64,000 bases of DNA, taken from SIG603 sp964369225 (GTDB lineage: Bacteria; Bacillota; Clostridia; Oscillospirales; Acutalibacteraceae). This document shows, one piece after another, positions 9,095 through 18,500 of this stretch; the first letter of the stretch is position 1; every line of letters starts with the position of its first letter. The DNA lies in assembly GCA_964369225.1 (NCBI GenBank), contig CAYJER010000001.1:1-64000 (forward strand), read 5' to 3'. The notes beneath the pieces were generated by a model. That model made no database searches and was not told the origin of the DNA. It worked only from the letters and a program-made list of their open reading frames with translations. The translations under genes and the position numbers were made by a program.

Positions 9095-9399
9095 ATCTTT
9101 GGGGCACGTGGCAACCTAATAACAGGGTCTTTTTTATTCTTTTTATAAAGAACAAATTTTGAACCTATAACTTGAACTACATCTGCACCGACTTTTTCAG
9201 CTATTTCATCTGCTGCTTCTCTAGGTGAGATAGGGGAGCTTTCTACAAGCACTTTACCCTTAATAAGTTCTCTTTTATTGATTGCATCTACTGCTTGCTT
9301 TATTATCTCGTCGCTCATGCCAGACTTTCCTACCATTAATATGGTGTCTAAATCTACAGCCAGACTTCTTAGGTGCGCTCTTTGTTTACTTGTTAGCAT
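9091..9399 (-). CDS. yhbY: CRS1-YhbY family RNA-binding protein
   Basis: This 102-residue single-domain CRM/YhbY protein is associated with pre-50S ribosomal particles in other bacteria. The MLTSKQRAHLRSLA opening, the KSGM loop (the family's GKxG-type RNA-contact region) and IGSKFVLYKKNKK near the C-terminus are diagnostic. Its ATG overlaps the rdgB stop in a TAATG junction, with AGGAG inside the rdgB 3' end. Confidence 0.93.
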   Translation of the reverse strand: MLTSKQRAHLRSLAVDLDTILMVGKSGMSDEIIKQAVDAINKRELIKGKVLVESSPISPREAADEIAEKVGADVVQVIGSKFVLYKKNKKDPVIRLPRAPKI

Positions 9400-9962
9400 T
9401 AGTTTTCTCCTATATATTCTTTCAGTTGTTTTTCAAAATTTCTAAGAGCTTTTCCTCTGTGAGAAACTTCGTCTTTTTCTTCGTGTGTCATTTGTGCATA
9501 GCTTTTATCACCAACCATAAATATTGGGTCGTAACCAAAGCCATTATCGCCTATACATTGTTCAGCTATGTAGCCCTCACAAATTCCCTCTGCTTTAATG
9601 ATATCACCATTCGGGAAGACACAAGCTATAGCACATATAAAATATGCCTCTCTGTCTTTAATTCCCTCTAGTCTTTCTAACACTCTAGCCTTTCTTTTGC
9701 CAGGCTCGGCGTGTCTTGCAGAATGAATACCAGGTTCGCCGCCTAGTGCCTTTACACAAAGTCCTGTGTCGTCAGCAACGCTTGGTAAACCTGTTTCATC
9801 ACAGGCTGATTGCGCCTTAATTATTGCGTTTTCCATAAATGTAGAACCGTTTTCTTCGGCTTCAATTAATTCAGGATTAATAAGCTCTATTCCCATTGCA
9901 GAAAGTATTCTGTTAAACTCAATTATTTTATGCTGATTATGGCTTGCAATTACAAATTTCAT
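9399..9962 (-). CDS. rdgB: XTP/dITP diphosphatase (non-canonical purine NTP pyrophosphatase)
   Basis: The 187-residue RdgB/HAM1 family enzyme removes ITP, dITP and XTP from the nucleotide pool. Family motifs are ASHNQHKIIEF at the N-terminus, ADDTGLCVKALGGEPGIHSARHAE with the catalytic acidic pair, FGYDPIF, and the C-terminal SHRGKAL. It is coupled to yhbY downstream and begins 1 bp after the aminopeptidase stop. Confidence 0.95.
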   Translation of the reverse strand: MKFVIASHNQHKIIEFNRILSAMGIELINPELIEAEENGSTFMENAIIKAQSACDETGLPSVADDTGLCVKALGGEPGIHSARHAEPGKRKARVLERLEGIKDREAYFICAIACVFPNGDIIKAEGICEGYIAEQCIGDNGFGYDPIFMVGDKSYAQMTHEEKDEVSHRGKALRNFEKQLKEYIGEN

Positions 9963-11204
9963 TTAAAACTCCATTTCTGTTTTACTGTTAAAAAACTCTG
10001 TTAAGACTTTTTGCATATATTCTGTATCTTTTACTCCAGCGGTCTCTACGGCAGAGTGCATTGATAATTGTGGAATGCCTATGTCTATAGAGTTTAGCGA
10101 GACTTTTGTGTTGCTTATATTTCCTAGTGTAGAACCACCCGGCATATCGGATCTATTATGAAAAACCTGATATGGAATTTCTGCCCTTTTGCAAATGTTT
10201 TTAAATATTGCAGAAGATACAGCATCACTTGTGTATTTTTGATTAGCATTAAATTTGATGACTATTCCCTTATTTAAATAGTTTCTATTGCTAGAATCAC
10301 TTTTTTCAGAATGATTAGGATGAACCGCATGTGCATTATCTGCCGACACCATAAAACTCTTGCTAAGAGCTATGCTGTAGTCTTCTTCATTCTTATCAGA
10401 GCAAAAACAAATCCTTTTAAGAACCGTATATAAAAAGTCTGATTCGGCTCCCTGTTTAGTAGAACTGCCCACTTCTTCATTGTCAAAAATTGCTATCATG
10501 TTTATTGTATCACTTTTTTTTGAATTAATCAATGCTTTTGTGCTAGTAAATACACATGCAAGGTCATCAAGCCTAGGTGACAGCAGAAATTCATCACCCA
10601 AAATCTTAGACTTGTCTCTTACATATAAGAATAAATCGGAAGATAAAATTTCGCCCTCGCCAACTTCACCCTTTATAAGTTTAGGCAAATCAGCAATAGG
10701 GGAAAGGGGGAGCATGTCTGTTTGCGGATTAAATTTATATCCTGAATTAATTTCTCTTGACATATGAATTGCAAGATTAGGTATTACAAATAAATCTTTA
10801 TCTATATTAATTATTTTCGGTATGATTTTTCCGTCTTTCAAAATCATCACTCTACCGGCTAGTGAGAGTGGTCTGTCCATCCATGAAGACATAATCATTC
10901 CGCCGTAAGGTTCGGTGTTTAGCTTGATATAATTATTTTCAAGCTTAATCTCAAAATTTTCTTTTAGCTTAAAACATGGGAAATCACTGTGACTAGCAAC
11001 TATAGAAAAAGAGTCAAAATCTTTTTTATTGTAGGTGAAAGCTATAATTGAACTAGAATTTCTAGTGACAAAATATTTTTCACCCTCTGTTAAGTTCCAT
11101 TTTTCATTTTCATGAAGTTTAGTATATGAAGAATCACTAAGCATTTTAGCAACATTTTTAACTGCGTGAAATGCTGTGACAGAATCATTTAAAAAGTTTA
11201 ACAT
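9963..11204 (-). CDS. M18 family aminopeptidase
   Basis: The 413-residue protein is a dinuclear-zinc aminopeptidase of the aspartyl aminopeptidase (M18) family, acting on cytosolic peptides with N-terminal acidic or neutral residues. Conserved metal and catalytic segments are visible: VASHSDFPCFKLK, LDDLACVFTS, FDNEEVGSS, SADNAHAVHPNH, and MPGGSTLGNISNT near the end. I chose the ATG at 11204, which has GGAGG five bases before it. The longer frame would start inside the hairpin repeat at 11285 and add 27 implausible residues. It is followed directly by rdgB. Specificity is not predictable from sequence alone. Confidence 0.9.
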   Translation of the reverse strand: MLNFLNDSVTAFHAVKNVAKMLSDSSYTKLHENEKWNLTEGEKYFVTRNSSSIIAFTYNKKDFDSFSIVASHSDFPCFKLKENFEIKLENNYIKLNTEPYGGMIMSSWMDRPLSLAGRVMILKDGKIIPKIINIDKDLFVIPNLAIHMSREINSGYKFNPQTDMLPLSPIADLPKLIKGEVGEGEILSSDLFLYVRDKSKILGDEFLLSPRLDDLACVFTSTKALINSKKSDTINMIAIFDNEEVGSSTKQGAESDFLYTVLKRICFCSDKNEEDYSIALSKSFMVSADNAHAVHPNHSEKSDSSNRNYLNKGIVIKFNANQKYTSDAVSSAIFKNICKRAEIPYQVFHNRSDMPGGSTLGNISNTKVSLNSIDIGIPQLSMHSAVETAGVKDTEYMQKVLTEFFNSKTEMEF

Positions 11205-11284
11205 TTTTCCTCCATTTGCAATTTGATTAAACGACTTCAATGTAGGGAACAGAAAATAGACGTGCCTCTTAGCAAATTTAGCCA

Positions 11285-11363
11285 TGTAGGGGACGGGTTT
11301 TCCGTCCCGAAAAACTACAGGTTTTAGCTAAATTTACACGGGACGGAAAACCCGTCCCCTACA
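11285..11363. repeat. REPIN-like double-hairpin repeat, copy 2
   Basis: The 79-bp element has perfect 25-bp inverted arms starting TGTAGGGGACGG, around a central spacer. Each arm is a mini-palindrome (GGGACGG-GTTTT-CCGTCCC). It lies between the exonuclease-PgeF gene and the aminopeptidase gene, both on the minus strand. Just to its left (11242-11251) is a partial GTAGGGAACA matching the start of an arm, possibly a decayed second copy. Confidence 0.85.
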
Positions 11364-11392
11364 ATTAAACCTTAAGATTTCTCAAGTTTCAA

Positions 11393-13081
11393 TTATATTA
11401 TCTGCATAAAGGCTGCATTTGAGCCTCTTCTACCCTTAGTTACTCTATGCGAGAACACTAAATCGCTGTTTTGCACAGTGCAGACATTTCCAACAGTTAT
11501 ATTCTCAGGTTTAACCCCAGATTTTAGCAAGAATTGTCTATTACACTCCCAAAGGTCAACTAAATATTTTTTCTTATGTTTATGCTCTACAAATTTTTCA
11601 AAATTATCAAGCTTCATAAATTCATCTGCGCAAGGTTCATCAACTTCAAAGGCTTTTTTCGAGATTGAAGGACCTATTGCCACCAATATATTTTCAGCAG
11701 AAGAAGAAAATTCTTTCTGCATTGTTTCAATAGCATTTTGTGCCATTCCATTAACAGTTCCACGCCAGCCAGCATGACAAAGTGCAATACACTCTTTTAC
11801 GGGATCATAAAAATATATAGGAACACAGTCAGAGCAATAAATAACTAAGGTTACACCTTTTTCATTAGTGCAAAGCCCGTCAAAACTTTCTGTGAATTTA
11901 GGCTTACTTATTCCTGTTCCAAAATCAGAAGAGCTAACTCTTTTAATATTGCAGTGGTGATCTTGGTTTCCAGCTACAAGACTTTCAGTGCTACAGCCAA
12001 AAGCCTTACAAAACAGACTATAATTTTCTGTAACCTTTGAAATTTCATCTCCACAGCTAAATCCTAAGTTCATAGAGGAATAAATTCCGCTTGAAACTCC
12101 GCCTATTCTTGTAGAAAAAGCGTGACGAATTCTTTTAAAATCATTCCATTTATTAAATCTTAAAAGACCTACACTGTTACTTTCAATACAAAGTTGCATA
12201 TTTCCAAGCTCGGCATTTTTTGCCTTGCGAGGTTCTTGAATTTTAGAGAGCGCTACAACCTTTTTGCTAACGACTAATCCATCATATTTTTCTTTTAACT
12301 GTATTCTTCCTGAAAATTCATATCCACAATCAGTGCAATGAAAATCAGCTACAAAACGTTTGTTTCTAAATTGCCACTTAGAGCGTCTTTTTGTGTTTCC
12401 AGAACATTTTTCACAGGTGAAAAATAGTTTTTTTTGGTTCACCAATGGGTGGCTCATGTCGCTTATTATTGATGTTTTAAATGTTATTTTCTTGTAAAAT
12501 TCGGGATTTGTTGCGTCTTCTACATATTTATCTATAGATTGTTGTGTCCAAAGCCTTTTCATTATAGCTAATGACAGTAGGCTATCATCAAGCGCCCTGT
12601 GTTGCTTTATCTTACTTAAATCTATAGATAAAATCTCGGCTGCTGTGTTAAGCCCTAATTGAGTGTTATTCTCGGTCTTTAATAATGCCTCACAATACTT
12701 TTGTAAGTCAGCATACTTTTTTAGAAAACTGATATTTCCGTTGCCACTAAAATATTTATAGTTATCTATTAAGGCTAAAATATCAGAATTTCCCCATGTT
12801 AAAATAAGGCAGTCATCGCCAGTCCATTTCTTGAATTTGCTTGCTACATTCATAAATGGTTTTTCATGGTTTAAATGTTCATCACTTATGTGTGTAAGCT
12901 CACTTACAACAGTACTTAGTTTTTTTCCTATTTGATATTTTACAAAGGAAGAGAAAGTGCTGATAATATTAAGGTGTTCATCACACTTAACAGCACCAAA
13001 TTCTATTATTTCATTGACATATCTTTTTAGTTTTTTACTGTATGAGGCGTTCCATTCTAAATCTAAAATAATATAATTCAA
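11393..13081 (-). CDS. Fusion: DEDDh 3'-5' exonuclease, zinc ribbon, and PgeF/YfiH (LACC1-type) enzyme
   Basis: One uninterrupted 562-residue frame holds three parts. Residues 1-190 are a DEDDh exonuclease domain (D7/E9 in LDLEWN, a mid-domain D100, and HRALDD at 161-166). Residues about 220-255 form a four-cysteine zinc ribbon (C223, C226, C249, C252). Residues about 305-562 are a complete PgeF/YfiH domain with TRIGGVS, QDHH (375-376), YCSDC (C416, C419) and HAGWRGT (H436), the His-Cys-His metal site. PgeF relatives act as purine nucleoside phosphorylases/adenosine deaminases, and DEDDh domains degrade RNA or DNA, so a link to nucleotide salvage is an inference. The two are normally separate genes. 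The gene follows the DUF1801 gene by 5 bp. Confidence 0.88.
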   Translation of the reverse strand: MNYIILDLEWNASYSKKLKRYVNEIIEFGAVKCDEHLNIISTFSSFVKYQIGKKLSTVVSELTHISDEHLNHEKPFMNVASKFKKWTGDDCLILTWGNSDILALIDNYKYFSGNGNISFLKKYADLQKYCEALLKTENNTQLGLNTAAEILSIDLSKIKQHRALDDSLLSLAIMKRLWTQQSIDKYVEDATNPEFYKKITFKTSIISDMSHPLVNQKKLFFTCEKCSGNTKRRSKWQFRNKRFVADFHCTDCGYEFSGRIQLKEKYDGLVVSKKVVALSKIQEPRKAKNAELGNMQLCIESNSVGLLRFNKWNDFKRIRHAFSTRIGGVSSGIYSSMNLGFSCGDEISKVTENYSLFCKAFGCSTESLVAGNQDHHCNIKRVSSSDFGTGISKPKFTESFDGLCTNEKGVTLVIYCSDCVPIYFYDPVKECIALCHAGWRGTVNGMAQNAIETMQKEFSSSAENILVAIGPSISKKAFEVDEPCADEFMKLDNFEKFVEHKHKKKYLVDLWECNRQFLLKSGVKPENITVGNVCTVQNSDLVFSHRVTKGRRGSNAAFMQII

Positions 13082-13086
13082 TCAAT

Positions 13087-13431
13087 TCACTCCTTAAAGC
13101 AAAAATCTATTGCTTTTTTAATTTCTTTTATTGGAAAATCAATATTGTCTTTTATATTCACACAGCCAACCCTAGAAATAATTCTAGGATCAGCATGTGC
13201 TATAATTTCAGTTGCGCCATATTTTGCAAAATGAATGCTTATATGGTTTTTCATGCTGGCAACACATACATATACATTGCCAATTTTAAAAGTTGGAAAT
13301 TTAGTCTTAGGGGCATAGTCCATAGACTCTACCGCATTGCTATAATTCTCTCTTATATACTTAACAACTAAAAGAACTTTTTTCGCTCTTTCACTGTTAA
13401 GTGAAGATATATACTCATCTACACTTATCAT
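13087..13431 (-). CDS. DUF1801/YdhG-like small protein
   Basis: The 114-residue protein fits the DUF1801 (YdhG/YjbR-like) fold. It starts with SVDEYISSL, has the family's YAPKTKFPTFKIGNVYVCVASMKNHISIHF core, and ends in an amphipathic helix (PIKEIKKAIDFCFKE). Members have been linked loosely to frataxin-like folds; no biochemical function is established here. Its start overlaps the typA stop by 4 bp and it is followed 5 bp later by the exonuclease-PgeF fusion. Confidence 0.75.
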   Translation of the reverse strand: MISVDEYISSLNSERAKKVLLVVKYIRENYSNAVESMDYAPKTKFPTFKIGNVYVCVASMKNHISIHFAKYGATEIIAHADPRIISRVGCVNIKDNIDFPIKEIKKAIDFCFKE

Positions 13432-15242
13432 TTTGCCTTTTTCATTCTAAGCTCTTTGCCAAGTATAACTTTTCTCATTCTAATTGACTTAGGTGTAACC
13501 TCTACAAGCTCATCATCTGCGATAAACTCAAGTGATTGCTCTAGGCTTAATACTGAATGAGGAGTAAGTTTTAAAGCATCATCAGAGCCAGAAGCTCTAG
13601 TATTTGTAACATGCTTTTTCTTGCATACGTTTACAACGATATCTTCATTTTTAGGGTTTGCACCTATAACCATTCCCTCGTAAACTGGGATACCTGTTCC
13701 GATAAACAGTCTACCTCTGTCTTGAGCTGCGAACAGACCATAGGCAGTTGTCTCACCAGTTTCGTGAACAACTAAAGAACCTTGATTTCTAACTGTGATA
13801 TCACCCTTATATTCTTCAAAGCCTTCAAAAACGTGGTTCATTATTCCGTTTCCGTTAGTATCGGTTAGGAATTCTGAACGATAACCCATAAGTCCTCTTG
13901 CAGGAATTCTAAACTCAAGATGAGTAATTCCAGATTCTCTTGTACCCATGTTTAGTATCTCGGCTTTTCTTGAACCTAATTTTTCCATAACTGCTCCAAC
14001 ATAGTTGTCAGGCACTTCTATCATAAGTAGTTCCATAGGCTCTAATTTTTCGCCGTTTGGTCCTTGCTTATAAATAACAGATGGACGTGAAACTTGGAAC
14101 TCATAGTTTTGTCTTCTCATTTGCTCTATCAATATAGAAAGATGAAGCTCGCCCCTACCTGATACTTTGAAAGTATCGGCAGAATCTGTCTCTTCTACTC
14201 TCATAGCAACATTAGTTTCAACTTCTTTAAATAATCTGTCTCTTAAGTTTCTTGAAGTAACATATTTACCCTCTTTACCTGCAAAAGGTGAGTTATTTAC
14301 TATAAACATCATAGAAACTGTAGGCTCGTCTATCTTTACAAAAGGTAAAGGCTCTACACAATCAATTTGACATGCTGTCTCACCGATGTTAAGATCAGTA
14401 ATACCCGATACACAAACGATATCTCCAACAGTAGCAGTTTGGTGTTCTACACGTTTTAGACCCTCAAATTGGAAAAGCTTAACAATTCTTGCATTTTTAG
14501 GGGCATTCTCGCCGCCACAAATTGTGATAGATTGTCCAACAGTTAAAGAGCCTCTCTCAACTCTACCAACGCCTATTCTTCCTATGAATTTATCATAATC
14601 TATATTAGAAAATAGAAGTTGAAGAGGAGCTTCGCTGTCTCCTGTAGGTGCTGGAATTTCACGAACAATAGCCTCGAATAATGGGTCCATGTTTTCGCCT
14701 TTTTCTTCTGGCTCATTCATAGCATATCCTTCTCTTGAGCTTGCAAAGACTACTGGGAACTCTAGTTGGTCGTCGTCTGCACCTAGTTCTATAAATAGAT
14801 CTAGCACCTCGTCTACTACTTCATGAGGTCTTGCACCAGGTCTATCAATCTTGTTTACAACTACAAGTGGCTTTTTGCCAAGTCCTAAGGCTTTTTTTAG
14901 CACAAATCTTGTTTGTGGCATACAGCCCTCAAAGGCATCAACTAATAGTAGAACGCCGTCAACCATCATTAATATACGCTCAACTTCTCCGCCGAAGTCA
15001 GCATGTCCTGGTGTGTCTACTATGTTTATTTTTGTATCGCCATACATAACGGCTGTATTCTTTGAAAGAATTGTAATTCCTCTTTCTTTCTCTAAATCGC
15101 CTGAGTCCATGACTCTCTCGTCTACACTTTCATTTGTCCTAAATATACCACTTTGTTTTAGTAGTTGATCCACAAGTGTTGTTTTACCGTGGTCAACGTG
15201 AGCTATAATAGCTACATTTCTCAAATTTTCTCTAGTATTCAT
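13428..15242 (-). CDS. typA: Ribosome-associated translational GTPase TypA/BipA
   Basis: The 604-residue protein has the classical GTPase motifs: G1 AHVDHGKTTL, G3 DTPGHADFGGE, and G4 NKIDRPGA. EF-G-like domains follow, along with the BipA-specific C-terminal region (YGLFAAQDRGRLFIG, TRASGSDDALKL). BipA acts in ribosome assembly and stress adaptation, especially in the cold. It is the first gene of the long minus-strand series. A sigma-A-type promoter is visible upstream, and AAAGGATGG precedes the ATG. Confidence 0.96.
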   Translation of the reverse strand: MNTRENLRNVAIIAHVDHGKTTLVDQLLKQSGIFRTNESVDERVMDSGDLEKERGITILSKNTAVMYGDTKINIVDTPGHADFGGEVERILMMVDGVLLLVDAFEGCMPQTRFVLKKALGLGKKPLVVVNKIDRPGARPHEVVDEVLDLFIELGADDDQLEFPVVFASSREGYAMNEPEEKGENMDPLFEAIVREIPAPTGDSEAPLQLLFSNIDYDKFIGRIGVGRVERGSLTVGQSITICGGENAPKNARIVKLFQFEGLKRVEHQTATVGDIVCVSGITDLNIGETACQIDCVEPLPFVKIDEPTVSMMFIVNNSPFAGKEGKYVTSRNLRDRLFKEVETNVAMRVEETDSADTFKVSGRGELHLSILIEQMRRQNYEFQVSRPSVIYKQGPNGEKLEPMELLMIEVPDNYVGAVMEKLGSRKAEILNMGTRESGITHLEFRIPARGLMGYRSEFLTDTNGNGIMNHVFEGFEEYKGDITVRNQGSLVVHETGETTAYGLFAAQDRGRLFIGTGIPVYEGMVIGANPKNEDIVVNVCKKKHVTNTRASGSDDALKLTPHSVLSLEQSLEFIADDELVEVTPKSIRMRKVILGKELRMKKAK

Positions 15243-15285
15243 TTTGCCATCCTTTTGTTATTTTGTTATTTCCATTAACTGTTAT

Positions 15286-15314
15286 ATTATATCATGTTAT
15301 TCTTATTTTGTGAA
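15286..15314 (-). promoter_or_regulatory. Sigma-A promoter for typA
   Basis: On the minus strand TTCACA and TATAAT are separated by 17 bp, about 45 bp before the typA ATG. It shares the divergent 307-bp intergenic region with the arylsulfotransferase-like gene; the rest of that region is AT-rich without another clear element except the promoter and small hairpin on the other side. Confidence 0.6.
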
Positions 15315-15393
15315 TACATTTCTTGAAAATATTATTTTTTTTATTTTTCTAATTAATTATTCGATAAAATTTGAAAAAAATTGCTGTAATGTA

Positions 15394-15422
15394 TTGAAAA
15401 AATGCATATTGTGTGGTAAAAT
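15394..15422 (+). promoter_or_regulatory. Candidate sigma-A promoter for the arylsulfotransferase-like gene
   Basis: TTGAAA and TAAAAT are spaced by 17 bp. The predicted leader is about 120 nt and includes a short hairpin (TTTTAGC/GCTAAAA at 15513-15533) just before the ribosome binding site, which could modulate initiation. Confidence 0.5.
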
Positions 15423-15549
15423 ATAGTAAAGTATGTCATAATAGTATTTTAATAATTATAATACGTTTAGTGACAATATGAAAGTAAAACCAACAAAGAG
15501 AAAGGTAAAGTCTTTTAGCATAAAAAGCTAAAATTTGACGAGGTTTCAA

Positions 15550-18500
15550 ATGAAAAAAATACTCATATCAGTAGTAGCCATTATTCTAGTGGTAGCAATT
15601 GTGGTTACAAGTTTGTATTTAACTAGATCCAATGAATCACAAATCGAGATTGATTATGATATCACAGCACTTGAAGTGTATCCTTTGCTAGAAACAGTAA
15701 CAACTGTTGAAGCATATGGAGGCTTCACAAATGAAGTTGAATACAGCGAAGAACCGACAGACGGAAATCAATTTCTTTTGGTAAAATTATTCTTAAATTT
15801 GACTGGCGAAGTGGAAATTGACTTTGATGATATATCTTTTGCCTATAACGGCGAAGAATATGATCGCATAAAAGAAGACGACTTTCTTGAAACCTATAAT
15901 TACTCTGCTTTGCCTCACGGGACACACAGCACTGCAGATTCAGGCTGGATAATTTTTGAAGTTCCGGCAGGCATAAGTTTAGAAGAATTAGAAACAAACG
16001 GAAACATTGTTATAGCTAACGGTAGCTTAAAAGTGCTTTCAGATATTACTGAAAACAATGTTATTTACCAAACTGCATATAAAGGTTACCAAGAACGTCA
16101 AGAAGAATTGCGTGTGCAATATTCACAAGAATTCAGGAGTGGAGACTATGACGCCCAAAACCCTTACATAGTTGTTAATCCTTATGAAATAGCTCCTCTT
16201 AGTGCTATGCTAATGTTTGACACAGAAAATCCTGTATCTGTTACAACAATTATCGATGGTAGAGACCCAGCTTTAGATCTTACAACAATTACAAACACAA
16301 TTGAAGAGAAAAAGACTAATCACGAAGTGCCTCTGATAGGTCTATATAGCGGTGAAAATCAAATCACAGTTATTTTAGACGACGGTGAGAATAAAACTGA
16401 ATATAAGCATACTATCACTACTCAAACCGATGTAGATAATCAAGGATTACAAGAAGTAGAGGTAGTTATATCAGATTTAGAGCAAGTTTCTAATGGTCTA
16501 TATCAGCTTAAAGATTCACAACGTACACTAGTGGATGTAAACGGCGATGTGCGTGGATATTTCACTATACCGGGAATTAGCGAAAGCGGTATAGACGAGG
16601 TTACAGCAAATGGTACAGTTTATGTAAATATAAACGCATATGATAAAAATCCTACAATGTATGAGCTTAACTATTTAGGCTACACATACAAGCAAGTAGA
16701 TTTTAATGATGTAGAGATGCACCATGACGCATTTTTATTTAACGAAACTACTCTATTAACATGTTATGAAGCTGTAGACTTAACAACTTATACAGCCGAG
16801 GATTATATTGATTTTACTAAGATTTTCGATAATTCTCACAATCAAATTTTAGAGATTAGAGATAATCACGGCAGTGACTACTTCCACATGAACACCGTTT
16901 CTTACACTGGTGAAGAAGATTCAATTTTTGTTTCATTAAGAAACCAACATGCTCTTTTAAAATTAAGCTACCCAGATATGGAAGTAGAGTGGATAATGTC
17001 TCCTTATTCTGAGGGAAGCCTTGAGAATGCCGACAAATATCTAAAACCTACAACAGACGATTTTGAGTGGTTCTATTCTCAACACGATATTAGATTTGTG
17101 GGCTACAACGAAGACGGAACTTATGATATCACTATTTTTGATAATGGTGTTCATCGTGGATTAGATGATAGTGCAGACTATCCTTATGACGAAATGTACA
17201 GCAGAATAGTTCGTTATACCATTGATGAAAAAAACATGACAGTTACTCAAAATTATGAATTTGGTGAAGAATTAGGTTCAGACGGAATAAGTGTTGTGCA
17301 TGGTAGTGCGCAGTACATTCCTGAAAGCGATACTTATTTAGGAGCATTTGATCAATCCAACAATAAAGTAGACTATGGAATAAGTGACGATTATAAAGGT
17401 CCTTCTAAGATAATTGAAGCTAATTCTAATGGAGAAGTAGTTCTACAGTTCAACCTTAGCAAAACAGCATACAGAACAGAAAAATTTGATTCTTCAATAT
17501 TCTATGCAAGTTTTGAGGGCGAAAATGCCAGTGGTGAATATATATATAACGCTCCAAAAGCACAGCTTTATGATGATAGCCTAACATTTGAAGAAGAAGA
17601 GGCTTTATATCAAGTAAATGATGTTTTTGCAACGCAGAATTATTTAAGAATTGCTGGATGGGCAACTTCACAGAGCAATCCTGAAACTCCTGTTGACAGT
17701 GTAAATGTTTTACTTACAAACAAAGACAACGGATACAGCTATATATATGATGTAGATGCCGATAACGCTCAAATAAAAAATCAGAAAACTCCTGCTGAAT
17801 TAGCAGATACACTAGATGAAAGTGCTGGATTTGCAACTCTTAGACTAGACACCATCAGTCTATTACTTGGCGAATATGACATCGATTTTATAGTTAATCA
17901 AGATGGCAAGCATTATTTTGCCGATACTCCTTACAGTTTGGTAGTAAGTAAAAGTAATCAAGAGATTGACAGCTTTACTTATACAGATGTTTTCGCAGAC
18001 CAAAAATTAAAAGAAGAGGCAATTATTTCTCAATATCAAAGTGAGGAATATAAATTTAATAATCCATATATTGTAGTTAACCCTTATGGAAATTCACCTT
18101 TGACTGCTAATTTGATGTTTAAGACAGATAGTCCAGCTAAAATTAGTGTAGAAGTTCAAGGTTTAAGAGATGCTGATAATATTACTCATAGTTTTGAAAC
18201 TATGTCGGCTGAGCATATAGTTCCAATATATGGCCTATACGCTGAAGAAGAGACTAAGGTAATTCTTACAGCAACTTATGAAGACGGCAAAACTGAAACA
18301 ACCGAGCTAATGATAAAAGGTGAAGCTATACCAAACGGCTTTAATACACTTGAGATAGTTTCTTCTAATACAGAAAAAATGGCTGAAGGTCTTACTTTTA
18401 TAATGCCATCAACTAATACAACTTACCCTCATGCTATTGATGATAACGGCGAAATTCGTTGGATTTTCTCAGATAACACAGGATTTTTAAGCTATTTCCA

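Noticed and set aside
9282..9671. 129-residue plus-strand frame across yhbY and rdgB
   Set aside because: Both minus-strand genes carry diagnostic family motifs over this stretch; the plus frame has no ribosome binding site.
15244..15426. 60-residue open frame in the typA/arylsulfotransferase intergenic region
   Set aside because: Composition is Phe/Ile/Tyr/Cys-rich as expected from AT-rich non-coding DNA, it covers both divergent promoters, and it lacks a ribosome binding site.
15478..15531. 17-codon ORF (MKVKPTKRKVKSFSIKS) in the leader of the arylsulfotransferase-like gene
   Set aside because: No ribosome binding site before its ATG; it overlaps the leader hairpin and is short enough to be chance in AT-rich DNA.
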